A DNA stretch of 33,544 nucleotides from an uncultured Lachnospiraceae bacterium (GTDB taxonomy: Bacteria; Bacillota; Clostridia; Lachnospirales; Lachnospiraceae), in NCBI GenBank assembly GCA_902797025.1, contig CADBRN010000076.1, positions 1 to 33,544 on the forward strand, in the 5' to 3' direction. A program made the position numbers and the translations under genes. Each line of letters begins with the position of its first letter. Position 1 is the stretch's first letter. The notes beneath the pieces were generated by a model that did no database searches, was not told where the DNA came from, and saw only the letters and a list, made by a program, of their open reading frames with translations. This document shows, piece after piece, positions 1 to 8,626 of this stretch.

Positions 1-1
1 C

Positions 2-235
2 AGTCTGATTCATGTTGAAGCAATCCCGGAATTTACATATCGGGACGCGACCGGCGCGGGTGACGCATTTCTTGCCGGATTGATGTACGGATTGTTTCAC
101 GACTATGGTTTTCAGGATGCGGTTCTCTTTGGCAATATCACAGGCGGCAAGTGTATCACGGAAGCGGGGGCACTGACGGCATGGGTCGGAGAAGAGGAAC
201 TGCTGGCGATCGCCGATCGATATCGGGTCGGATGA
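2..235 (+). CDS. PfkB-family sugar kinase, C-terminal part (5' end outside window)
   Basis: The open frame runs in from the left edge and stops at 233-235, giving 77 residues. Near its start it reads DATGAGDAF, the C-terminal signature of ribokinase/PfkB kinases, in which the Asp of GAGD is the catalytic base and the glycines form the anion hole. Such enzymes phosphorylate sugars or nucleosides with ATP in the cytoplasm. The substrate cannot be told from this fragment. It lies 15 bases before nagB in the same direction, so the two are probably co-transcribed. A role in amino-sugar or related sugar use is a guess from that position only. Confidence 0.85.
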   Translation, partial: SLIHVEAIPEFTYRDATGAGDAFLAGLMYGLFHDYGFQDAVLFGNITGGKCITEAGALTAWVGEEELLAIADRYRVG

Positions 236-250
236 AATGAAGGAGTTTGC

Positions 251-979
251 ATGAAACTGATCAGAGTAACAGATTATGAAGAAATGAGCCGGAAAGCGGC
301 TGAAATCATTGCGGAGCAGGTTAAAGAGAAGCCGGAGTCCTGTCTCGGACTTGCAACGGGGGAGACTCCGGTCGGGACATATCGGGAACTGGTGCATTAC
401 CGGAATGAAGGCAAAATTTCCTTCGAGCGGGTTCATACGGTAAATCTGGATGAGTACTGCGGACTGTCGGCAGATGACAGGCAAAGCTACCGGTACTATA
501 TGAAAACGAATTTTTTTGACGCGATCGGGATTGATCCGGCACGTACGTTCCTTCCCGACGGAATGAATACGGATGTTGAGGCGGAGTGCAGCCGGTATGA
601 CCGTGTGATTGAAGGTCTCGGAGGAATCGATCTTCAGCTGCTCGGAATCGGTCGAAACGGACATATCGGCTTTAACGAGCCGGCTTCATATTTTTCAAAA
701 GGAACGCATTGCGTGACGCTCACGGAATCGACGATTGAAGCAAATAAAAGATATTTTGCAAGCGCGGAGGAAGTTCCGCGCAAGGCGTATACCATGGGAA
801 TCGGCACGATCATGGCGGCAAAAAAAATCCTGCTGCTTGCATCCGGCAGGGAAAAAGCAGATGCGGTTCGTGCATCACTCCAGGGAGAGGTCACACCGGA
901 GATGCCTGCAAGTATCCTGCAATTCCACCGGGATGCGGTCCTGATCGCGGATGAAGAAGCCTGCTCAAAACTGAATTGA
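251..979 (+). CDS. nagB: Glucosamine-6-phosphate deaminase
   Basis: NagB converts glucosamine-6-phosphate to fructose-6-phosphate and ammonia, the last step of amino-sugar catabolism. The 242-residue length matches the short Firmicutes form. Visible motifs are the phosphate-binding LATGETPVGTY (34-44), NLDEY with the catalytic Asp67, and GIGRNGHIGFNEP (132-144) with His138 and Glu143. Asn at 136, where E. coli has Asp, also occurs in Bacillus-type enzymes. An AAGGAG site at 240-245 supports the ATG at 251. It follows the sugar-kinase fragment after 15 bases. The E. coli-type C-terminal extension is absent, so the enzyme may not share the E. coli allosteric control (inference). Confidence 0.96.
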   Translation: MKLIRVTDYEEMSRKAAEIIAEQVKEKPESCLGLATGETPVGTYRELVHYRNEGKISFERVHTVNLDEYCGLSADDRQSYRYYMKTNFFDAIGIDPARTFLPDGMNTDVEAECSRYDRVIEGLGGIDLQLLGIGRNGHIGFNEPASYFSKGTHCVTLTESTIEANKRYFASAEEVPRKAYTMGIGTIMAAKKILLLASGREKADAVRASLQGEVTPEMPASILQFHRDAVLIADEEACSKLN

Positions 980-1078
980 CCGCCCGGAAACCCGGATAAG
1001 AATATCCGTCATTGCACAAGCCCCAGATAGTCTGTAAAATCAGTAACAGAAGAGCAGAAAGGATGAAGGAGCGGTGCG

Positions 1079-1807
1079 ATGTGGAGAGATACAGCGGTCA
1101 CAGAAATCTGGGACGGACGATTTTACAGCAAAGACGATATGGCAATGACAGGGTGCGGAAGCTGCGAGGGATGCTCGGACTGCTGCCGGAATACGGGGGA
1201 CTCGATCATTCTGGATCCGCGGGATATGCATTATTTGACGATCGCGTCAAATAAAAGCTTTGAGGCGATGATGGAGAATGAGATCGAGATCCGCAGGACG
1301 GACGGGATGATTCTCCCGAATATTATGGAATACGATGAAGCAGATCCGGACAGGCCGGAGGGCTGTCCCTTTCTGGACGGCGGCGGACGCTGTGGCATTT
1401 ATGCGTTCCGGCCGGGGTTCTGCCGGCTCTTCCCGCTCGGGCGGTATTATTTTGATGAGCCTGCGGAAAGCGGGAGGAAGCGGGGGTTTCATTATATCCT
1501 GCAGAAGGATGAGTGTTCGAAACGGGATGCCCTGCGGTATGAGGTCCGGATTGCGGACTGGATCGGCGTGGAAGATATCGAGTCGTATGAACAGTTCATC
1601 TGCACGTGGCATTTCTTCCTGAAGGACACGGCGACTCAGATGGAAGCGTTTCCGGAGGAGGCGCGGGATCAGATCGCGAGGAGTGTCCTTCAGATCTTTT
1701 ATGTGCAGCCGTATGACCGCTCGATGGATTTTTATACGCAGTTTTACACGAGACTGACCAGAACAGAGGAACAGCTTGCGAAGCTCGGCTTCAGATATAC
1801 AGAATAA
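1079..1807 (+). CDS. YkgJ-family cysteine-cluster protein
   Basis: This 242-residue soluble protein starts after an AAGGAG site (1066-1071) seven bases before the ATG. The N-terminal segment at 24-36 has five cysteines (26, 29, 32, 35, 36), and a second set follows in EGCPFLDGGGRC and PGFCRLFPLG. This is the pattern of the YkgJ/CxxCxxCC family (PF03692), annotated as zinc- or iron-chelating. The biochemical role of the family is not established. The gene stands between nagB and a clear terminator at 1820-1853, so it probably ends the first transcription unit. Family assignment is firm; function is unknown. Confidence 0.85.
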   Translation: MWRDTAVTEIWDGRFYSKDDMAMTGCGSCEGCSDCCRNTGDSIILDPRDMHYLTIASNKSFEAMMENEIEIRRTDGMILPNIMEYDEADPDRPEGCPFLDGGGRCGIYAFRPGFCRLFPLGRYYFDEPAESGRKRGFHYILQKDECSKRDALRYEVRIADWIGVEDIESYEQFICTWHFFLKDTATQMEAFPEEARDQIARSVLQIFYVQPYDRSMDFYTQFYTRLTRTEEQLAKLGFRYTE

Positions 1808-1819
1808 ATGAAAATAAGG

Positions 1820-1853
1820 AGAGACATGATCGGAGACGGTTATGTCTCTTTTT
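1820..1853 (+). terminator. Intrinsic terminator after the YkgJ-family gene
   Basis: A perfect 8-bp stem (AGAGACAT at 1820-1827 with ATGTCTCT at 1842-1849) is followed by a run of five T. It lies 13 bases after the stop codon at 1807 and separates this unit from the DUF438 gene. Confidence 0.88.
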
Positions 1854-1886
1854 CTATACGATAAAATTGCAGGAAACGGGATGCAC

Positions 1887-1904
1887 ATGTTGTCAGAACA
1901 ACAT
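1887..1904. promoter_or_regulatory. Crp/Fnr-like palindrome upstream of the DUF438 gene
   Basis: The site reads ATGTTGT-CAGA-ACAACAT, a perfect 7-bp dyad with a 4-bp spacer. The 4-bp spacer and half-site length are those of Fnr-type operators. Its centre (1895.5) is 29.5 bases before a -10-like TATTCT at 1925-1930, which would put the operator near -41.5, the classical class II activator position. The same core (TGTTGT-N4-ACAACA) recurs before the cupin gene. The regulator is not encoded in the window. Confidence 0.72.
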
Positions 1905-1996
1905 ACCCACCCTTTGCCAGATGATATTCTGTGACCGTAAGAGAGATACAGAGAAGGCCGGAGGGCCGTATAGATAAGAAAAAAGGAAGGGTCACC

Positions 1997-3607
1997 ATGG
2001 CAAAGAGACTGGATTTAAATAAGACGGTATATGAACTGACACAGGAATATCCGGAGCTGATCGACATCATGACGGGTCTGGGATTTAAGGAAATCACAAA
2101 AAAAGCGATGCTGCACTCGGTCGGAAAGGTTATGACGATTCCGAAGGGAGCGAAAATGAAGAACATTCCGATGATGGATGTTGTGACGACGCTGGTGAGA
2201 CAGGGGTTTGAGCTCACCGGTGAGATTCCGGATCTGACGGTTACAGAGAATCAGGGGAATGCGGCGCCGTCGCAGGCAGACAGCTTCGGAAATGTGCCGT
2301 CCGGTACGCAAAATACGGCGGGCGGCCCGGAAGCCGCTGAGGGTACGCCAGACAGACGAACGGAACAGCTGAAGGATTATCTGAGGAGGCTCGGCGAGGG
2401 AGAAGAGCTCGAGAATGTCCGGGCGGATTTCGTCCGTGAGTTCGGCGACGTTGAGGCGTCGGAGATCATGCGGGCGGAGCAGGAGCTGCTGCAGGAAGGG
2501 ACTCCTCTTTCTGATGTGCAGAGACTGTGCGACGTTCATTCCGCACTGTTTCACGGGGCTACAAGAGAGGAAAAGATCGCCAACGCGGAAAAGGAAGTCG
2601 AGGCGTCGCTCGGAAGAGAGAAGGCCCGGGAAAAAATGAAAGTGGAGGAGCGGATCAAGTCGGCACAGAGTACGCCGTCGGCTCAGAAAGATTACACGGA
2701 CAAGAATCTCCGCGCGGCACAGCTGGCGGAGATTCCGGGGCATCCGCTGAACACGCTTGTGAGGGAGAATGAGGCATTCACGGAACTGCTCGCAAAATTC
2801 CGGGAGACGCGGGACGAGACGCTGCTTCCTGCGATCCGGGATCTGGCTGTTCATTATGCGAAAAAAGGCGATCTGCTTTATCCGCTCCTGAAGGTTGAAT
2901 ACGGTGTGACCGGACCGGCCGAGGTGATGTGGACGGTGGATGATGAGATCCGCGACGAACTCGGTGCGCTTGCCCGGGAAACGGAACATGACAGGGAATG
3001 GAACGCGCGTCTGGACGCGGTGCTCACCCGTGCGGAGGAGATGGTTTATAAGGAGCAGAATATCCTGTTTCCGATCTGTGCGGTGAATTTTACGGCGGAG
3101 GACTGGCAGGGAATCGATCGTGACGCCCGGGACTATGCGGTCTGCTTCGGTGTCGTGCCGGAGAAGTGGGAGGATGCCGGACGGCAGCCGGTTTCGCAGA
3201 GCACAGCGCCGGATGGCGAGGTCGTGATGCCCGGCGGACATCTTACAGTGGAACAGCTCACCGCTCTTTTAAACACGATTCCGATGGAGATCAGTTTCGT
3301 CGATGCAGAGGATATCAACCGGTTTTTCAACGAGGGTCCGAAGGTGTTCAAGCGTCCGGCCGCGGCGATCGACCGGGAGGTTTACTCCTGCCATCCGCCG
3401 AAGATCGAGCCGATGGTGCGGCAGATTATCGACGACTTCAGAAACAACCGCCGCGACGCGGTTCCGGTCTGGATGGAAAAGGGCGGACGTACGATGCTCG
3501 TCAAGTACATGGCGGTACGCGACCGGGAAGGAAACTATGTCGGAACGGTTGAGCTCGTGCAGGATATGGAATTTGCAAAAACGCACTTTCTCGGGGAGCA
3601 GTCCTGA
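1997..3607 (+). CDS. DUF1858/DUF438/hemerythrin-like/PAS multidomain protein
   Basis: The start chosen is ATG 1997, after AAGGAAGG at 1983-1990; the open frame extends to 1931 but lacks a ribosome site there. The 536-residue cytoplasmic protein has a DUF1858-like N-terminal domain (about 1-76, with the GLGFKEITKKAML segment), a Gln/Ala/Gly-rich linker, a DUF438 domain (about 120-190, ending DVHSALFHG), a hemerythrin-like four-helix region (about 245-390, with GHPLNTLVREN and YKEQNILFP) and a C-terminal PAS domain (about 420-530). This architecture is common in anaerobes. It recalls ScdA/YtfE di-iron repair proteins, in which a small N-terminal domain precedes a hemerythrin domain. A role in sensing or repairing oxidative or nitrosative damage is inferred, and is supported by the upstream Fnr-like box and the nearby flavodiiron protein and ferredoxin. 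Confidence 0.85.
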   Translation: MAKRLDLNKTVYELTQEYPELIDIMTGLGFKEITKKAMLHSVGKVMTIPKGAKMKNIPMMDVVTTLVRQGFELTGEIPDLTVTENQGNAAPSQADSFGNVPSGTQNTAGGPEAAEGTPDRRTEQLKDYLRRLGEGEELENVRADFVREFGDVEASEIMRAEQELLQEGTPLSDVQRLCDVHSALFHGATREEKIANAEKEVEASLGREKAREKMKVEERIKSAQSTPSAQKDYTDKNLRAAQLAEIPGHPLNTLVRENEAFTELLAKFRETRDETLLPAIRDLAVHYAKKGDLLYPLLKVEYGVTGPAEVMWTVDDEIRDELGALARETEHDREWNARLDAVLTRAEEMVYKEQNILFPICAVNFTAEDWQGIDRDARDYAVCFGVVPEKWEDAGRQPVSQSTAPDGEVVMPGGHLTVEQLTALLNTIPMEISFVDAEDINRFFNEGPKVFKRPAAAIDREVYSCHPPKIEPMVRQIIDDFRNNRRDAVPVWMEKGGRTMLVKYMAVRDREGNYVGTVELVQDMEFAKTHFLGEQS

Positions 3608-3619
3608 AAAGCGCTGATT

Positions 3620-3635
3620 TGTTGTTACAACAACA
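3620..3635. promoter_or_regulatory. Second Crp/Fnr-like palindrome, upstream of the cupin gene
   Basis: The core is TGTTGT-TACA-ACAACA, the same half-sites and 4-bp spacer as the site at 1887-1904. A -10-like AATAAT (five of six matches to TATAAT) lies at 3657-3662, again 29.5 bases from the operator centre. Identical geometry at two promoters supports a shared activator of the Crp/Fnr family. This site also gives the cupin/ferredoxin genes their own promoter, separate from the DUF438 gene. Confidence 0.72.
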
Positions 3636-3695
3636 TATAGTTTTCCGGCAGTGTGCAATAATCGGATCATCAGAAGAGAACAGGAGGGCGGATGC

Positions 3696-4349
3696 ATGAT
3701 ACAGAAAGCGGGAGAGGTCTTTTCTCTTTCCGGGGAACACGCTCCGGTGCCGGGATGTACGGTCTCCGATACGATTTACGGCGGGGATCATGCGGTCACA
3801 GTTTTTTCATTGGCGAAAAACACCGATATCAGCGCGGAGATTTACCCGTATCACAAGCTGATTCTTGTGCAGGAGGGAAGTCTTGAAGTCTATGGGACCG
3901 GCGGAGCCTTTGGCATTCTCCGCCCGGGAGACGGGATTCTGGCTCCGACGGAAACACCGGTGGGAATGCGGTCGGAAGAGTCGGCCGTTTATACAGAAAT
4001 TGAGATCAGGAGGGATGATAAGATGAATGAAGCAGTAAAACCGGGCGAGGTATTTAAGCTTGCGGATCTTGTTCCGTATCAGGAAGGAAAGATCGTCAAT
4101 ATGGACGTCGTTCATAATGACAAGATGAAATTTGTCGTGATGGCATTTGATGAGGGAACCGGCCTGTCGGAGCACGCCGCGCCGGGGGACGCGCTGATCT
4201 TCGCGCTGGACGGCGAGGGAATCATCCGCTACGAGGGCGTGGATCATCCGATCAAAGCCGGCGAAAATTTCCGCTTCGCCCGCGGCGGAGCACATGCCGT
4301 GACGGCGGCCGGTAAGTTTAAGATGGCACTGCTGCTGACACTGGAATAA
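3696..4349 (+). CDS. Two-domain cupin protein (bicupin)
   Basis: ATG 3696 is preferred because AGGAGG at 3682-3687 lies eight bases before it. An ATG at 3692 is out of frame, and the open frame upstream to 3651 has no ribosome site. The 217-residue protein carries two cupin-fold halves. The first (about 1-105) has YPYHKLILVQEGSLEV and a GDGILAPTETP turn. The second (about 110-217) has LSEHAAPGDALIFALDGEG and PIKAGENFRFARGGAHAV, with a metal-ligand-like His set. The second half begins at an internal ATG (4023) with its own strong ribosome site, suggesting a fused gene pair or dual start. The substrate is unknown. It precedes the ferredoxin by 17 bases. Confidence 0.82.
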   Translation: MIQKAGEVFSLSGEHAPVPGCTVSDTIYGGDHAVTVFSLAKNTDISAEIYPYHKLILVQEGSLEVYGTGGAFGILRPGDGILAPTETPVGMRSEESAVYTEIEIRRDDKMNEAVKPGEVFKLADLVPYQEGKIVNMDVVHNDKMKFVVMAFDEGTGLSEHAAPGDALIFALDGEGIIRYEGVDHPIKAGENFRFARGGAHAVTAAGKFKMALLLTLE

Positions 4350-4366
4350 AGAAGGAGGAACGAATT

Positions 4367-4552
4367 ATGCGTTATTTTGTAAATGATACCTGCATCGGAT
4401 GCGGTCTGTGCGAAGGGACCTGCCCGGAGATTTTTTCTATGAGTGACGAGGGTACCGCTGTAGCGAAGGATGTGGATGTTCCGGAGGAGCTGCTTGAGAA
4501 GGCAGCCGAGGCGAAGGAAGGCTGCCCGGTGGGGGCGATTGAGGAAGCCTGA
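4367..4552 (+). CDS. Small [4Fe-4S] ferredoxin
   Basis: This 61-residue protein has the CIGCGLCEGTCPEIF segment (Cys9, Cys12, Cys15, with Cys19 beyond) and CPVGAI with Cys53. Cys9, 12, 15 and 53 would bind a single [4Fe-4S] cluster. Cys19 is the residue left over from the second cluster of two-cluster ferredoxins and has no obvious partner here. An AAGGAGG site lies just before the ATG. It is probably co-transcribed with the cupin gene, behind the second Fnr-like box. As an electron carrier it could serve redox partners such as the flavodiiron protein downstream, but no specific partner is shown. Confidence 0.93.
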   Translation: MRYFVNDTCIGCGLCEGTCPEIFSMSDEGTAVAKDVDVPEELLEKAAEAKEGCPVGAIEEA

Positions 4553-4571
4553 CCGGAAGAATAAGAGGTGA

Positions 4572-5972
<1,401 letters not shown>

Positions 5973-5984
5973 AGGGAGAGCGGG

Positions 5985-7193
5985 ATGAGAAAACAGGTAA
6001 AGAATCAGGTGTCGTGGATCGGATACATCGACTGGGATCTGCAGAAGTTTCACGGGGATGATTTCACGATTCACAGCGGAAGTTCACAGAATGCCTATCT
6101 GATCGAAGAAGAGAAGACGGTTCTGATGGATACGGTCTGGGCGCCGCACCAGGAAGAGTTTCTCCGGAACCTTGAATCGGAGATCGACCTGAAAAAAATC
6201 GACTATATTGTGGTCAATCACGGGGAAAACGACCATTCGGGAAGCCTTCCGGCACTGCTGGAAAAGATTCCGGACACCCCGATCTACTGCACGGCAAATG
6301 CGGTGAAGTCGCTGGAGGGGCAGTACGGAAAACGCGGCTGGAATTTTCAGGTCGTTCATACCGGTGATACGCTGGAGATCGGAAACGGCAAAAAGCTGAT
6401 TTTTGTGGAGATGAAATTCCTTCACTGGCCGGATTCGATGGCGACGTATCTGACCGGGGACAATATTCTGTTTTCCATGGATGCGTTCGGACAGCATTAC
6501 GCGACAGAAGAGATGTTTGCGGATCTGGCGGACCAGGAGAAGCTGTGGGATGAGGCACAGCGTTATTTCGCGAATATTGTCGCCCCCTTCTCTCCGCTTG
6601 TGATAAAGAAGGTCAAAGAAATCCGTGCGCTGAATCTTCCGGTCGACATGATCGCTCCGAGCCACGGGGCTATCTGGCGGAAAGATCCGATGAAGATCGT
6701 GGAGGCCTATGCGGCCTGGGCGGATGCCTATCAGGAAGATCAGGTGACGGTCGTCTACGGCACGGAGTGGCACGGGACGGAAAAGATCGCACACGCGATC
6801 GCTCATGAGATTCACGCACAGTCCCCGGAGACGGTCGTGAAGGTATTTAACGTGGACCATACGGAAAAAGACGACATCATCGCGGAGGTGTTCCGCTCGA
6901 AAGCGATCGCAGTGGGATCTCCGACGATTCTGAACGGAATCCTCGCGAGTGTCGAGGGCTTTCTGTACTATCTGAAATCGCTCCGGTACAAGGGCAAGAA
7001 GGCTGCGGTCTTCGGCTGCTACGGCTGGAGCGGAGAAGGAAATAAGATCCTTCGCCAGATGCTCACAGACTCCGGATTCGAAGTCGTGGAGCCGGAAGTG
7101 AAATCCTCCTGGAATCCGGAGGAAGGGGACATCGCGAAAGTGCCGGCGCTTGTCGGCGCGCTGCTCGGCGATCATGACGCGGCACAGAAATAA
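5985..7193 (+). CDS. fprA: FprA-type flavodiiron protein
   Basis: Flavodiiron proteins reduce oxygen or nitric oxide to water or nitrous oxide, protecting anaerobes. The 402-residue protein has an N-terminal metallo-beta-lactamase-like domain with di-iron ligands His79, Glu81 and Asp83 (NHGENDHSG), His147 (FLHWPDS), Asp166 (SMDAFG) and His227 (PSHG). A C-terminal flavodoxin domain follows (about 254-395), with the FMN loop VVYGTEWHGTEKIAH and GSPTILNGI. There is no rubredoxin or NADH-oxidase extension, so it needs an external electron donor. The ATG follows AGGGAGAGCGGG. It sits behind eno and the 25-bp repeat and before a terminator. The gene symbol marks the family; whether it prefers oxygen or NO is not shown. 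Confidence 0.95.
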   Translation: MRKQVKNQVSWIGYIDWDLQKFHGDDFTIHSGSSQNAYLIEEEKTVLMDTVWAPHQEEFLRNLESEIDLKKIDYIVVNHGENDHSGSLPALLEKIPDTPIYCTANAVKSLEGQYGKRGWNFQVVHTGDTLEIGNGKKLIFVEMKFLHWPDSMATYLTGDNILFSMDAFGQHYATEEMFADLADQEKLWDEAQRYFANIVAPFSPLVIKKVKEIRALNLPVDMIAPSHGAIWRKDPMKIVEAYAAWADAYQEDQVTVVYGTEWHGTEKIAHAIAHEIHAQSPETVVKVFNVDHTEKDDIIAEVFRSKAIAVGSPTILNGILASVEGFLYYLKSLRYKGKKAAVFGCYGWSGEGNKILRQMLTDSGFEVVEPEVKSSWNPEEGDIAKVPALVGALLGDHDAAQK

Positions 7194-7213
7194 TTGATCA
7201 GAAATAATTGATC
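7186..7213 (+). repeat. 14-bp tandem duplication over the fprA stop codon
   Basis: AGAAATAATTGATC occurs twice in direct succession (7186-7199 and 7200-7213). The first copy contains the TAA stop codon of the flavodiiron gene. Confidence 0.92.
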
Positions 7214-7223
7214 GGAACAGAGG

Positions 7224-7268
7224 GAGTACTGCCTGATTTGCGGGATGTAAGTCGGGCGGTGCTCTTTT
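7224..7268 (+). terminator. Intrinsic terminator after the flavodiiron gene
   Basis: A 13-bp stem with three G-U pairs forms between 7224-7236 and 7252-7264 and is followed by TTTT. It lies 30 bases after the stop codon and ends the redox gene group. Confidence 0.8.
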
Positions 7269-7423
7269 GCGCTTGTCTGCCCTGATTCGGTTCCCGGGAT
7301 TCTGTCCCTGTGCATGAGGAAGTTGATCCTGTACCGGGATCCCGTTAAAATGAGAAGAAAGACAGGTGCAGCGCGATGATGTTACGTGATGCATGGAAAG
7401 AAGACGAATTGGAGGAAAGGATT

Positions 7424-8374
7424 ATGAAAGTTGTTTTGATGGAGCCGCTCGGTATTTCAAAGGAAACACTGGATCATCTGGCGTCGTCGGTCACGGAAAA
7501 GGGCCATACTTTTGAATCATATGATACCTTCACGACGGATGAGGAGGAACTGAAAAAGAGAAGCGCCGGAGCGGATGTTCTGATGATCGCGAATCATCCG
7601 CTCCCCGGGTCCGTGATCCGCGCGGATGCGGAACTGAAGTTTATCTCGGTCGCCTTCGTCGGCATTGATCATGTGGATACAGAGGTCTGCAGGGAAAGAG
7701 GAATCCGGATTTCCAATACCGGAGGGTACTGTGACGACGCGGTGGCGGAGCTGGCACTGGGCCTTACGCTGGACTGCCTGAGAAAGATTTCTGCGGGGAA
7801 CGCCGCGGTTCAGGCAGGAAGAGGAAAAGCGGGCCTTCAGGGCTTCGAGCTGGCGGGAAAGACGGTCGGTATCATCGGGACCGGAGCGATCGGCATTCGG
7901 GCGGCAGAGCTGTTCCGTGCATTTAAATGCCGCCTGATCGGTTTCAGCCGCACGGAACGGGACGCCGCGAAGAAGCTTGGTCTGACGTACAGAAGTCTCG
8001 ATGAGGTTATGAGTGAAGCGGATATTATATCGGTCCATACACCTCTGACGCCGCAGACGAGGGGACTGATCGGGAAGAAACAGATCGAAGAGATGAAACA
8101 GGGAGCGATTCTGATCAACACCGCCCGCGGTCCGGTCGTCGACACAGAGGCGCTGGCGGAGGCGCTTCGCGCCGGAAAGATCTGGGCGGGAACGGACGTC
8201 TTTGAGAACGATCCGCCGCTTCCGGAAAATCATCCGCTGATCGGCGCGCCGAATCTTGTCTGCACGCCGCACGTCGGTTTCGATACACGCGAGTCGATCG
8301 ACCGCCGGGCCGTCATGGCATTTGAAAATGTCACCGCGTGGATGGACGGCAACCAGATCCGGAAAATGGTGTGA
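7424..8374 (+). CDS. D-2-hydroxyacid dehydrogenase, NAD-dependent
   Basis: ATG 7424 is preferred because GGAGGAAAGG lies just before it and MKVVLMEPLG is a natural N-terminus. An in-frame ATG at 7376 would add 16 unlikely residues. The 316-residue enzyme belongs to the family of D-lactate, glycerate and phosphoglycerate dehydrogenases, which reduce 2-oxoacids with NAD(P)H. Visible features are the nucleotide-binding GTGAIG (152-157) after VGII, INTARGPVVD with catalytic Arg235, DVFEND with Glu261, and TPHVGF with His283. No ACT or regulatory domain follows. The substrate cannot be set from sequence alone. It appears monocistronic, between the terminator at 7224 and the SPFH promoter. Confidence 0.92.
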   Translation: MKVVLMEPLGISKETLDHLASSVTEKGHTFESYDTFTTDEEELKKRSAGADVLMIANHPLPGSVIRADAELKFISVAFVGIDHVDTEVCRERGIRISNTGGYCDDAVAELALGLTLDCLRKISAGNAAVQAGRGKAGLQGFELAGKTVGIIGTGAIGIRAAELFRAFKCRLIGFSRTERDAAKKLGLTYRSLDEVMSEADIISVHTPLTPQTRGLIGKKQIEEMKQGAILINTARGPVVDTEALAEALRAGKIWAGTDVFENDPPLPENHPLIGAPNLVCTPHVGFDTRESIDRRAVMAFENVTAWMDGNQIRKMV

Positions 8375-8506
8375 TTCCTTCCTGCGTATCGTTTACAGCA
8401 GCCGCAGCGGCCCCCGCACCTTGTGTCTGCCGGTTCCCTCTCGCCCGTTTACGATGAAAAACACCCGGTCCGGGAAGTTTTGGCAATAAAAATACCCCGG
8501 GAACTC

Positions 8507-8545
8507 TTGACACGCGCCCATTAAAGTGATATCAATATGATATCA
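8507..8545 (+). promoter_or_regulatory. Promoter of the SPFH operon with overlapping TGATATCA operators
   Basis: TTGACA at 8507-8512 and TATCAA at 8530-8535 are separated by 17 bases. The -10 is embedded in two 8-bp palindromes, TGATATCA at 8527-8534 and 8538-8545, which are 11 bp apart (one helical turn). This layout suits a repressor that binds two adjacent dyads over the -10. The ribbon-helix-helix protein encoded at 9778 is a natural candidate (inference). Confidence 0.72.
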
Positions 8546-8626
8546 GATAGATACAAACCCGTCTGATGTGTCGCTCAATGAATTTTCATGTACGGATGAT
8601 CCTTGCGGGGATGGAAAGGAAATGGT

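Noticed and set aside
2015..3241. Minus-strand open frame of 408 codons opposite the DUF438 gene
   Set aside because: The product is Arg/His/Leu-rich with no recognisable domain and no ribosome site; the plus-strand gene has clear domains.
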